A DNA stretch of 12,263 nucleotides. Origin: F1-120-MAGs023 sp038228615. GTDB taxonomy: Bacteria > Actinomycetota > Acidimicrobiia > IMCC26256 > PALSA-610. This document shows, one piece after another, positions 1 to 7,720 of the stretch. The notes under the pieces are model-generated. The model made no database searches. It was not told where the DNA came from and saw only the letters and a list, made by a program, of their open reading frames with translations. The stretch spans positions 1 to 12,263 of the forward strand of contig JBBRPC010000105.1 of assembly GCA_038228615.1 (NCBI GenBank), read 5' to 3'. How positions within the stretch are numbered: position 1 is the stretch's first letter; each line of letters begins with the position of its first letter. Made by a program: the position numbers and the translations under genes.

Positions 1-657
1 GTCGTAGTGATCCGGCCCGTACATCGTGAGATTCCCGGCTTCATAACTCACCGCCGGCGTGTTGCTCACGCCATCCTGCCGCAACTGGTTCGTCGCGGCA
101 TCGATGCCGATCGTGAACTGTTGGTTCGGTAACGCACGCCCTGTCATATTTCCGAACGCGTCGTACGTGTACGTCTCCGTACCGGCGCCGATGGTCGCGG
201 ACACGAGGCGCGAGAATGCGTCGTACGTGTACTGCGTCTGCCACGTTCCCGTCGCTGGATCATCACCGGTGTGCGTGCCTACAATGTTCCCTGACCCGTC
301 GTACTCGTACGTGCCCGACGACCATGTTGGCGGCGCCTGCGTCGGGGCGACGACCGCGGCACCGAGCCGCGCTGGTGCCGACAAACTGGATTGCGCGGAC
401 GGTGTCGCAGGCACGACGCGTTGCAGGTACTTCGTGCCCGGATGGTGCTGCAAGCCCTCTACCGCCGCCGCTGGGATCGTGATGATGATGCGATCAGAGA
501 AACGCACGTCGACCTGGCCACCGGCACTCTTGACTTCCCCATCCGTGGGCGCGTTCTTGCCACGCTGGATGACCAAAATGTACTGCTCCCGCGCCGGCGG
601 CGCCGCGAACGCCGCCACAGTCACCGCCAACATGAACACGCTTAGAAGTCGTCGCAT
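1..657 (-). CDS. Secreted RHS/YD-repeat protein with N-terminal I9-like domain (partial, runs off left edge)
   Basis: The minus frame is open from ATG at 657 to base 1 (219 codons, no stop), so the C-terminus lies outside the window. Residues 1-19 (MRRLLSVFMLAVTVAAFAA) form a signal peptide. Residues 24-82 read as a compact alpha/beta domain (YILVIQRG ... GGQVDVRF ... AAAVEGLQHHPGTKYLQRV) that resembles the subtilisin propeptide/inhibitor I9 pattern. A Ser/Pro/Ala linker follows to about 112. YD repeats start at about 117: YEYDGSGNIVG, YTYDAFSRLVS and YTYDAFGNMTG. RHS proteins usually build a beta-barrel shell and end in an RHS core plus a variable tip; that part would lie beyond the left edge. 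AGGAAGG lies 4 bases before the ATG, and the gene begins 11 bp after the stop of the larger RHS gene, so the two are probably co-transcribed. The RHS identity is clear; the I9 assignment rests on pattern only. Confidence 0.85.
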   Translation of the reverse strand, partial: MRRLLSVFMLAVTVAAFAAPPAREQYILVIQRGKNAPTDGEVKSAGGQVDVRFSDRIIITIPAAAVEGLQHHPGTKYLQRVVPATPSAQSSLSAPARLGAAVVAPTQAPPTWSSGTYEYDGSGNIVGTHTGDDPATGTWQTQYTYDAFSRLVSATIGAGTETYTYDAFGNMTGRALPNQQFTIGIDAATNQLRQDGVSNTPAVSYEAGNLTMYGPDHYD

Positions 658-668
658 GTCACCTTCCT

Positions 669-3600
669 CTAATTCTTCGTCCGGCCGCGCAGGTCTGTCA
701 CATGCACCGCTCTTATCGGCATGCCACTCAACGTCGGGTCCGCGTAGCCGTAGGTGGGCAGCGAGAGTCCTCGCAGTGCGTTGTCCATTGCGACACGCAG
801 CGCAGTGATGTGCGTACTGAGAATCGACACACCACTTGCGGGCGTTGGCGTTCCGGCGGGCAGAATCTGATTCCAGCCCAGCGCAGGCGAGAAATTGACA
901 GCGCGCACCATGTTCACCGCATCCAGCAGTTCGGTGAAGTGCGCAGCCTGAATGGTCGTCGAATTCACGGCGATCGGCAAAAAGTCTTTGATGCTAGCGA
1001 TATCGGCCACGCTCGCTCCGGAAGAGTGATTCTGACTATCGGCCGCTCGAACCCGATACAGATAGGTCGTGTTCGCCGGCAAAGCATTGTCGTAAAACGT
1101 CGTCGCGTTCCCGGCATCGATGCTGGAAACAGAGCCATTGGCCTGGCGGTCAACGTAATAGTGCGTAGCGCTCGCAGCCGCATTCCACGCAATTCTCACC
1201 TGCGACTGTCCCGTACGAACCGCAGTCACGCCCGTCGGTACGCCGAGCGCGGCAACGGAAACCGTAACCAACGCTGATCGCAACCGCCCGCATGCGTTGA
1301 ATACCTCGACCCAGTAGTAGCTCGTCTGCGTCAGCGGCGGAGTCGTATATGTGGCACCGGTCGCTCCGGAAATCGGCTGCCCCTGCGTGTACCACTGCAC
1401 CGACAACGGCGTCGAACCAGCGATCGACGCGGACAAGATCGCGGTGGTGCCGGATGTGATGGACTGATCGCTGGGCTGCACAATGCTGGGCGGGAGACAG
1501 CCGCTGTACGCGCCGAACGAGATCGCTTTCACGCGCGACATACCGTTCACGTCTGGCTCGTAGTGATCTGCCACGCCGTTCGGGTGTACGACGTCGCGAA
1601 TCGCGCCGTTCGGGGCATACTGCAGAGTCGCACCATTGACGCTTCGCAACGTACTACCGGAGAACGATTGCGAAACCGAGTTCATAACCGCCGCACCACA
1701 GCCGGTGCCTTCGGGAGCAATGCACCGGGGAGCGGTGATCGCCGCAGGGTTGCCGAGATCGTCGTATGACTGGAACGTCTGCTCGAGCGTCTTGAGCGGC
1801 GTGATGTTGCCAGCCGTGATTTGAGTGATCGCGGTGGTCTTCTTCGTGAGGTGCCCTGTCGCATCGTACGCGTAGGAATCCGTTACATTCATTTCATCAA
1901 TGTCAGTGGCGATGAAGTTATGTCGGACGGCAGAGCTCAGCTTACCCAGACCACCGCTGCTCGTATCGTCGTATCCAAATTCCTTCACCGGAAAGAACGT
2001 AGTCGTGTTGCGCGGTTTTCTACCGTCAACGGTCTTGAGACGCTCGGCCGCGTCGTAGGTGAACTTTAAGTCGTACTTTGGCTGACCGTAGATCTGCCGG
2101 GAGAGAGCGTGACCACGCGCGTCGTATGCTGCCTGACACGTGCTACTCGACCACGCTCCGTAACACGTCGACCCATTTTCAGGATGCTGCTCAGAAACGA
2201 GCATTCCACGACCGTCATACGCGAAGGTCCGGTTCTGCGTTACGCCACCGGTGGCACTCATCGCCACGGCCGTAAGATTACCTGCCGCATCGTATCCGTA
2301 GTTCGTCGTCGTCGGGCTGCCGTTCGCATTTTCCTTGATGGTCACGAGGCGGCCAAGACCGTCGTATTCCTCATGCGTCGTCACGGAGGCTTCCGCGCGG
2401 TTGATTGTTTGCAATCGATCCAACATGTGAACACCGGTGTAGGTGCTTGTGATTGTTTTATGATCCGCACTCTGGACCGATGTGACGCGGCCGAAAACAT
2501 CGTAACTGGCTGCGGTTACATGTGCGGGCGAGAACACTTCAAAGCCACCACCTGAACGGTACTCCGGCGATGACGTCGTGATGACCCTGCCGAGGTTGTC
2601 GTACGCTTGCGCGGTCACCGACCACCCGTCAGGGAACAGCGTGCGTGTCTGCACCGGCCGTCCTAGTCCGTCAAAATAGTGATGCGCCTCGGTCAAGGGT
2701 GTTCCGGTGTTGCCCGCGTCGTGGGGCCACTGCTTGATCGTCACACCAGGCGGCGTGCCAGCCATACTGTAGATGTACTCGGTCCATGCCTCTCCAGTCG
2801 GAACCGTCTTCGCGAGATGGCCGAGTGCATCGTACTGAAACGTCGTTTGATGGCCAGCTGGGTCAGTGCTGGTGAGCGGGAGGCCAGTATTCGTGTCGAT
2901 GGTGAGATCAATCGATTTGAAGCTCGCGCCGGCGTACTGCGTCGACTTCCGGACTCCGAACGCATATTGGTGCGTCAGCGCATACGCGGGTCCGGCCGTG
3001 GGTGTGCTACTACACGCACCCAAAGTGTCTCCTTGCGTCGAGTCCCCGCCGAAATACTGCTCGCTCACGAGGTTGCCGTTCGTGTCCCGATTGAAAATGG
3101 TGAGGAAGTCGTTTGCTTGTCGCAACGACCCAGCTAGCGACCGGCGACGCAGGAGAAAGCCCGAACCATCAAAGCAGAACTCATTCTTGAATGTCGCACC
3201 ATTTCCGCCCACGATCGATGAATTGTAGAGGTTGAGCAACCACAGGCTCGTGGGTGGAGGACGATTATTGCTCGGGTTGTTCTCCCACGCGGCATTGACG
3301 CCGACATCGGGCGCCGAAGGATTGTAATTGGTTGTCTCCTCGCGGGACAAACCGCTCCATGAATCTGTTGTCGTCACGGTACGGTAATGGCCAAGACCGT
3401 CGTAGTGAGATCGAGTCACATCGATGCGCTGACCATCGTCAAATTTCGTCTCGCGTGCGACCTCGCGCCGGTACCCATAGTCTTCAAGGCTCAAGGACGG
3501 CTGCCTCGATTCCCCCTCGTAGCGAACGAACGTGGATCGCGTCCATGGCGAGCAGGTGCCGGAGGAGCAATCATATGTACGAGACGAAAGACACAACTCT

Positions 3601-5087
3601 TGGGCTGTGGGAGCGGAGGCGCAGTTCGATTCGGTAGCTCTCGTAAATGGAAGGCCGTACTCGCTTTGGTCGAAATACACTCCATTGCCAGGCGACGCCG
3701 AATCGATCCAAATTGAGTAGTAGTACTCCGTCTTCATGCCGTCGGGCGACGTCACCGTGACGGTCGATTGCTTCTTCTTGGGCACAAGCGCGTAGTTGGA
3801 TGTTGTCTGACACGTGTATGACGACGACAGACTAGACAACTGCGCATACGTCCAATTTGCCGTGGTGCCGTCATTTGCAAAGACCTTCTTTGTTGCCACT
3901 CCATCGGAAAACGTATACGGAGAGTCGTGAGTATCTCCATTTGGGACCAGCGCTGAACGACAACCCGGCGTTGGCATCATGTACGGTGCGTAAGTCCAAT
4001 CGATTTTCCCTTTCGTGGGGAATACCAGCTCGCTGATCGCAGAGCAGCCGTTGTTGGAATAATCGAATTGCCACGTCGAATGGTCGGCATCAGGAAGAAC
4101 GATGCGACGCAGGCGGGGCACTGTCGGATTCGGAGTATCCGCACCGCGCCAGTCGCCGTAACACCCGTACGGAATCTCCTCCGCACTTGGTGTCGACCCG
4201 CTGCCATACTGAAATTGATAAATAGCTCGACCACCAAATGCTCCGATATCGATCTGGCTGACCACCGAATCGTAATTGGGAGGTGCATTTTGTGGCGCTG
4301 TGGCCCAGATAGTGGCATCCTGGAATCTGACGTAATGGTGACGCACGACCGTGCCCGCCGCATCGAACTCGGTGAGGGTCCACGTCCCCACGGCGTCATA
4401 AGCGACACTCAGGTGATTGCCAAACGGATCACGAATGTCCCGTAGCCGATATGAGTTCTCGCCCGGTACAGGCTCAAAGCTATGAACCAGGCCATCGGGA
4501 AAATCAACCTCATATTGCCCGGAGCTCGCCGGCACCAGACGGAGAAATGAACCATCGCGGGTATGGTGGATGTTCGCGTTTGTGGGGTCCGTGAAGGAGA
4601 ACGCATGATCGGCGCCGTCGGGCGCTTCGTACGTCCAATACGGGGTTCCGGTACCAACAGGGCCAGGATCCAGCATCGGATCGGCAGGAGAAAGCAATCG
4701 ACCGAGTGACACGAGCCAGCCCATGCCCGCGTTCGAACGACGACTCGGAATGCTCTTGATGTAGTCGTTACCGCACCATGCCGAGGCGGCCGGAAGCCCG
4801 GACCCTGGCGGCGGACTACAGTCACTGAAGCGGTTGTAAATGTAGACTTGCTGATCCCATGTTTTGCTGTTGTATGTCACCGCAAACTGGTACCTGAGCG
4901 TGCCGTTGCCTGGGAATTCGTCGCCGATCGGGATGCGCAGAGCGAGATTCCCGTTGTACAGATTGACGTTATCAACGCCACTGAATCGGTAAACTTTATC
5001 AGCTTGAAAACCGCGCTCCACGTTCGGATGCTGCTGTGCCAGGACGGGGGATGCTATGAGCATCGAAAGAACAAGGCGGCGCAACAC
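669..5087 (-). CDS. Large secreted RHS/YD-repeat protein with Ig-like, FnIII-like and ELR-type C-terminal modules
   Basis: This 1472-residue protein starts at GTG 5087, with GGGGG about 7 bases upstream. Residues 1-18 (MLRRLVLSMLIASPVLAQ) are a signal peptide. Residues 36-130 hold the opening often seen in secreted RHS proteins (NVNLYNGNLALRIPIG, VTYNSKTWD, GMGWLVSLGRL). Residues 130-730 are a beta-rich region with several cysteines (e.g. 489-511), fitting oxidative export. YD repeats run from about 740 to 1180 (QYDALGHL, YDGLGRLV, YGYDAAGNLT, YAYDATGHLT). Then come an Ig-like domain (about 1197-1280, PPSIVQPSDQSI...VQWYTQG...YYWVEVFNACG), an FnIII-like domain (about 1283-1365) and repeats of the form IxAxHxTELxxAVN (about 1375-1472). 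No RHS core or toxin tip is visible; binding modules stand in their place. The stop is TAG, and the next RHS gene starts 11 bp later. The likely role is a secreted or surface carrier or adhesin; cargo and target are unknown. Confidence 0.93.
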   Translation of the reverse strand: MLRRLVLSMLIASPVLAQQHPNVERGFQADKVYRFSGVDNVNLYNGNLALRIPIGDEFPGNGTLRYQFAVTYNSKTWDQQVYIYNRFSDCSPPPGSGLPAASAWCGNDYIKSIPSRRSNAGMGWLVSLGRLLSPADPMLDPGPVGTGTPYWTYEAPDGADHAFSFTDPTNANIHHTRDGSFLRLVPASSGQYEVDFPDGLVHSFEPVPGENSYRLRDIRDPFGNHLSVAYDAVGTWTLTEFDAAGTVVRHHYVRFQDATIWATAPQNAPPNYDSVVSQIDIGAFGGRAIYQFQYGSGSTPSAEEIPYGCYGDWRGADTPNPTVPRLRRIVLPDADHSTWQFDYSNNGCSAISELVFPTKGKIDWTYAPYMMPTPGCRSALVPNGDTHDSPYTFSDGVATKKVFANDGTTANWTYAQLSSLSSSYTCQTTSNYALVPKKKQSTVTVTSPDGMKTEYYYSIWIDSASPGNGVYFDQSEYGLPFTRATESNCASAPTAQELCLSSRTYDCSSGTCSPWTRSTFVRYEGESRQPSLSLEDYGYRREVARETKFDDGQRIDVTRSHYDGLGHYRTVTTTDSWSGLSREETTNYNPSAPDVGVNAAWENNPSNNRPPPTSLWLLNLYNSSIVGGNGATFKNEFCFDGSGFLLRRRSLAGSLRQANDFLTIFNRDTNGNLVSEQYFGGDSTQGDTLGACSSTPTAGPAYALTHQYAFGVRKSTQYAGASFKSIDLTIDTNTGLPLTSTDPAGHQTTFQYDALGHLAKTVPTGEAWTEYIYSMAGTPPGVTIKQWPHDAGNTGTPLTEAHHYFDGLGRPVQTRTLFPDGWSVTAQAYDNLGRVITTSSPEYRSGGGFEVFSPAHVTAASYDVFGRVTSVQSADHKTITSTYTGVHMLDRLQTINRAEASVTTHEEYDGLGRLVTIKENANGSPTTTNYGYDAAGNLTAVAMSATGGVTQNRTFAYDGRGMLVSEQHPENGSTCYGAWSSSTCQAAYDARGHALSRQIYGQPKYDLKFTYDAAERLKTVDGRKPRNTTTFFPVKEFGYDDTSSGGLGKLSSAVRHNFIATDIDEMNVTDSYAYDATGHLTKKTTAITQITAGNITPLKTLEQTFQSYDDLGNPAAITAPRCIAPEGTGCGAAVMNSVSQSFSGSTLRSVNGATLQYAPNGAIRDVVHPNGVADHYEPDVNGMSRVKAISFGAYSGCLPPSIVQPSDQSITSGTTAILSASIAGSTPLSVQWYTQGQPISGATGATYTTPPLTQTSYYWVEVFNACGRLRSALVTVSVAALGVPTGVTAVRTGQSQVRIAWNAAASATHYYVDRQANGSVSSIDAGNATTFYDNALPANTTYLYRVRAADSQNHSSGASVADIASIKDFLPIAVNSTTIQAAHFTELLDAVNMVRAVNFSPALGWNQILPAGTPTPASGVSILSTHITALRVAMDNALRGLSLPTYGYADPTLSGMPIRAVHVTDLRGRTKN

Positions 5088-5088
5088 G

Positions 5089-5751
5089 CTAGTTACCCCC
5101 TTGATCGACGGTCGTCAACAAATACTCCATCCGTTCAGGGTCAATTACTGCGACCACGTCGCCGCGCTTGAGCACACCAGGAGCCGCCTCACCGTTGGCA
5201 CGAATGGGTCGCATACTTGCAATATCCACATGGGCACGGCCATTTGCGGCCGCAGGGTTGCCGGCCCCATGTTCGCCGCGCACGCCGATCGTCCATGCAC
5301 TCTTTCCTGGCCGCACGAGGACCACTTGGGCCATGTCGCGACCAATGTCCAACGCATTCGGCAATATGTTCATCGCATTGCCGCGTCCCGCGCCCTTCTG
5401 TTTCATCGTGCGCGGCTCGTAGCCGGTCGGCGCAGCAACCGTCGTCGTGCCACTCGCTACATCTGTCACGATCCAAATGGATCGAAAAGCGACCGTTGCA
5501 TTCAAGTCATAGTCGACCACACCGTCACGATCCGCGTCATCGACCATTACGCTTCTGCACACAACGCGGGTCATGTAGTAGACGGGCTCATGGGCTACAC
5601 TAAGAATGGCCACTGACGAGCCCGGCGTGACGCCTTCGATGTGTATGTGCTTGCCAGCGAAGGATACGATCGGGTTTGCCCACAAAGGCAGTGCAAACCC
5701 GACGAGAAACCACGAGTTTCGAATCGTTTTACCGCAGCGTGCCATTCGCAA
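5089..5751 (-). CDS. Secreted protein of unknown function with an Asp-rich, EF-hand-like loop
   Basis: The product has 220 residues from TTG 5751 or 218 from ATG 5745. TTG has the better-spaced SD (AGGAG, 7 bases away; 13 bases for the ATG). A signal peptide covers about residues 12-26 (SWFLVGFALPLWANP). The mature chain begins with beta-rich sequence (IHIEGVTPGSSVAILSV). At 71-82 it carries DDADRDGVVDYD, a DxDxDG loop of the type that binds calcium in EF-hand and dockerin-like segments, with no visible second loop. The middle has a Gly/Lys/Arg-rich stretch (116-126), and the end (196-214) reads RGDVVAVIDPERMEYLLTT. I do not recognise a named family. It sits between the fibre-like genes and the RHS pair, and its stop is 1 bp from the GTG of the large RHS gene, so translation is probably coupled. 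It may be an accessory or processing factor for the exported RHS proteins, by context only. Confidence 0.8.
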   Translation of the reverse strand: MRMARCGKTIRNSWFLVGFALPLWANPIVSFAGKHIHIEGVTPGSSVAILSVAHEPVYYMTRVVCRSVMVDDADRDGVVDYDLNATVAFRSIWIVTDVASGTTTVAAPTGYEPRTMKQKGAGRGNAMNILPNALDIGRDMAQVVLVRPGKSAWTIGVRGEHGAGNPAAANGRAHVDIASMRPIRANGEAAPGVLKRGDVVAVIDPERMEYLLTTVDQGGN

Positions 5752-5804
5752 ACTTGCGCTCCTAGGATCTAGTGACGGTGCTCTAGGGAATACCGCACTG
5801 CTTG

Positions 5805-5888
5805 TCAGCCGACCTGGTTAACCAGGTTTCTACGCCCGTATCTAAGACCTGACTGGACCATTACTACGAACAACACTGCCCACTTCAT
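5805..5888 (-). CDS. Possible 27-residue small protein with hydrophobic N-terminus
   Basis: ATG 5888 is preceded by GGGAGG with a 5-base spacer, one of the best Shine-Dalgarno sites in the window. It lies 24 bases after the stop of the upstream fibre-like gene and 53 bases before the next gene. The peptide is MKWAVLFVVMVQSG followed by LRYGRRNLVNQVG. The first half could be a truncated signal peptide or a short membrane segment, the second half is basic and polar. The 3' end overlaps a perfect 16-bp palindrome. It may be a real small protein, a leader peptide regulating the downstream genes, or the remnant of a lost secreted gene. No homology can be claimed. Confidence 0.35.
   Translation of the reverse strand: MKWAVLFVVMVQSGLRYGRRNLVNQVG
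5812..5827. repeat. Perfect 16-bp palindrome in the gap before the 5751 gene
   Basis: ACCTGGTTAACCAGGT equals its own reverse complement. As RNA it gives a 6-bp stem (ACCUGG/CCAGGU) with a UUAA tetraloop. No T-run follows on the minus strand, so it does not look like an intrinsic terminator. It could be an operator for a dimeric regulator, an mRNA-processing hairpin, or chance: a perfect palindrome of this length has a modest probability of arising by chance in 12 kb. Confidence 0.4.
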
Positions 5889-5912
5889 GTTGACCTCCCT
5901 CAAGTTGGGTGC

Positions 5913-6341
5913 CTATTGGAGCGTCAACAGCACGAGAATTTCGCCACGTCCACTAGCCAGAGGCTCGAGCGCTTTGCCGATGATGGTTCCCGGCTGATGA
6001 AATGAACGCCCGCCGATCCTGAGCGGCTCCGATTTCATCGCAACGCCCGGAATGTCGCTTGTCACCAGCAGGTCGCCGCGGCGAATCGGATTATTCGTCG
6101 CGTCGACCTTCACTCGAACTCGACCGGTGGTCGCCACCAACACTTTTGTCGTGCCCGGTTCACCAAGCACAATGCCCGGGCGAGCCGAAACGACACCGGC
6201 AACGCTCGGGTCGTAAGCACGTGTGTTGGGAACGACGGAGTTGTCGTGATCGGGATCTAGCGAGACGACTGTTGCCTGATCCATTGGCGCGTCAGCATTC
6301 ACCCACTCCGCGACATCCTGGTATTTGGCGTTGATATTTCC
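5913..6341 (-). repeat. Diverged tandem copy B of fibre C-terminal coding module
   Basis: This segment encodes GNINAKYQDVAEW to LLTLQ in the second fibre gene. It matches 7292-7720 in the first fibre gene at protein level and over blocks of DNA (for example, both contain GCCGATGATGGTTCC). The rest of the two genes is much less alike, which points to duplication of the module or exchange of variable bodies on a conserved end domain. Confidence 0.7.
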
Positions 6342-7280
6342 ACCGACCCTAATATTGCCGCTCACCGTGATATCCCCACTCACGTTTGCCCCGCCGTTCA
6401 CATCGAGTGAAGCTGACGGAGTCGGTGTGCCCACCCCGATCCTTCCGTCGCTGCGCACCCTGAGACGCTCCTTCCACACGTAGTTCGTCCCATCGAACCA
6501 CTGCGTCAGTAGTTGCATATCGCCGTCGTACAGACTACCCACACTGTGCGTCGAGCGGAGGGCCGACCGGCCCCCTGCAGCGTTTGTGAATATCACCAGG
6601 TTCCGCGGGGTGGTGGCTGACGTCTCACCCTCGTTGAAGGGATTGAGATGCGAGATTTCCACGGTCCCATAGACCGTTGTGGTGCCGATGCCGACGTTCC
6701 CCCCTGCATGCGCTAGCAGAAGATTCTTGGGCGCTGAGGCATCGCGATCGTACGCAAACACATATCCTTGCCCGGCGGCGTAGGCAAGCTCGAGACCAGC
6801 CCCCGATGAAGGGTTGGCAGAGTTCGCGGCACGCAAAGTACCATTGACATCGAGCTTGGCGGATGGGTTGGTCGTGCCTACCCCGACATTGCCCGTCGGG
6901 TCGATGTACTCTCGAACGTATCCGCCGTTCGTCGCCAAGGCGAGTCCCGCGGCTGAACGTAAGCCGAAGTCGGAAACTGCCAAGCCCGTAAAAAGGGTGG
7001 GACCGTAACCAACAAAGCCTCGAGTTGCGCTGATGGTGCTATCCATCAAGCTCAGGTACGCTCCCGCGGTCCCATCAATGCCCCTGAACCGAGCGATCTC
7101 GGTGCCCGATGACAGAACGACATCTAGTTTTGCGGCCGGGTTTGTGGTTCCCACACCTGCGGCCGCAGTGGTACAGGTCGTGACTCCTGTGGCCTGATTG
7201 GCGCATTGAATCCACTGAGCCTCGGCAACGTTACTCCCAGCCGCTATCGCAATCCAAAGAGCCCCGACGATTTTTCTCAC
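5913..7280 (-). CDS. Secreted phage-tail-fibre/collar-like protein (second of a tandem pair)
   Basis: Two starts are possible. GTG 7295 overlaps the upstream stop (GTGA) and gives 460 residues. GTG 7280 gives 455 residues and is preferred: AAAGGA lies 6 bases upstream and the product then opens with a normal signal peptide (MRKIVGALWIAIAAGSNVAEA). The mature N-terminus is QWIQCANQATGVTTC, nearly shared with the upstream paralogue. The body carries collar-type repeats GVGTTNPxAKLDV (about 47-59, 136-152, 199-213 and 286-301, counted from 7295), typical of trimeric phage tail fibres and trimeric surface fibres. The last ~140 residues (GNINAKYQDVAEWV...AGVVSARPGI...RRGDLLVTS...GTIIGKALEPL...VLLTLQ) form a beta-rich domain shared with the upstream gene. 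Its layout recalls C-terminal chaperone/autoproteolytic domains of tail proteins (peptidase G2-like), but no catalytic residues can be assigned by eye. It is likely an exported trimeric fibre or adhesin, with no phage genes around it. Confidence 0.88.
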   Translation of the reverse strand: MRKIVGALWIAIAAGSNVAEAQWIQCANQATGVTTCTTAAAGVGTTNPAAKLDVVLSSGTEIARFRGIDGTAGAYLSLMDSTISATRGFVGYGPTLFTGLAVSDFGLRSAAGLALATNGGYVREYIDPTGNVGVGTTNPSAKLDVNGTLRAANSANPSSGAGLELAYAAGQGYVFAYDRDASAPKNLLLAHAGGNVGIGTTTVYGTVEISHLNPFNEGETSATTPRNLVIFTNAAGGRSALRSTHSVGSLYDGDMQLLTQWFDGTNYVWKERLRVRSDGRIGVGTPTPSASLDVNGGANVSGDITVSGNIRVGGNINAKYQDVAEWVNADAPMDQATVVSLDPDHDNSVVPNTRAYDPSVAGVVSARPGIVLGEPGTTKVLVATTGRVRVKVDATNNPIRRGDLLVTSDIPGVAMKSEPLRIGGRSFHQPGTIIGKALEPLASGRGEILVLLTLQ

Positions 7281-7291
7281 TTGTAATCCTT

Positions 7292-7720
7292 TCACTGCAG
7301 TGTAAGTAGGACAAGAATCATTCCGTACCCACTTTCGAGTGGCTCAAGCGCCTTGCCGATGATGGTTCCGGGCTGATGAAGCGAACGGCCGCCCATCGTG
7401 ATCGGCTCAGACTTCATGGCCATTCCGGTCATGCTGCTCGTCACGAGCAGGTCGCCCTGATGAATCGAGCTCGTGGTTGCATCGACGGCAACCAGCACAC
7501 GACCCGTCGTCGCGATTGTGGCCTTCTGCGGGCCCGCTTCCCCAAGGGTGATTCCCGGCTGCGCGGAGACGACGCCCGCCACCGAAGTGTCATAAGGGTG
7601 GCTCGACGCGGCAACGCGATTTCGCCCGCTGTTGCTGACCACAACGACGGTGCCGGGAAGAAGATCGCCATCCGTAGCGACCCACTCCGCGACATCCTGA
7701 TACTTTGCGTTGATGTTGCC
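7292..7720 (-). repeat. Diverged tandem copy A of fibre C-terminal coding module
   Basis: This is the partner of the 5913-6341 copy. Key shared residues are DVAEWV, YD-SVAGVVSA-PGI-LGE, TTGRV-V-VDAT, GDLLVTS, HQPGTIIGKALEPL and the terminal LVLLTLQ. Strong conservation to the last residue suggests a constrained fold or trimerisation role. Confidence 0.7.

Noticed and set aside
59..808. 249-codon plus-strand open frame
   Set aside because: It is antisense to the RHS genes. The minus frame gives a clear signal peptide and YD repeats, and TAC-GAC codons for YD read as repeated SYVYV-like strings on the plus strand.
1..3500. Many copies of CGTCGTA scattered at irregular spacing, resembling a dispersed DNA repeat
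   Set aside because: They are the reverse complement of TACGACG, the codons for the YD motif of RHS repeats, so protein repeats explain them.
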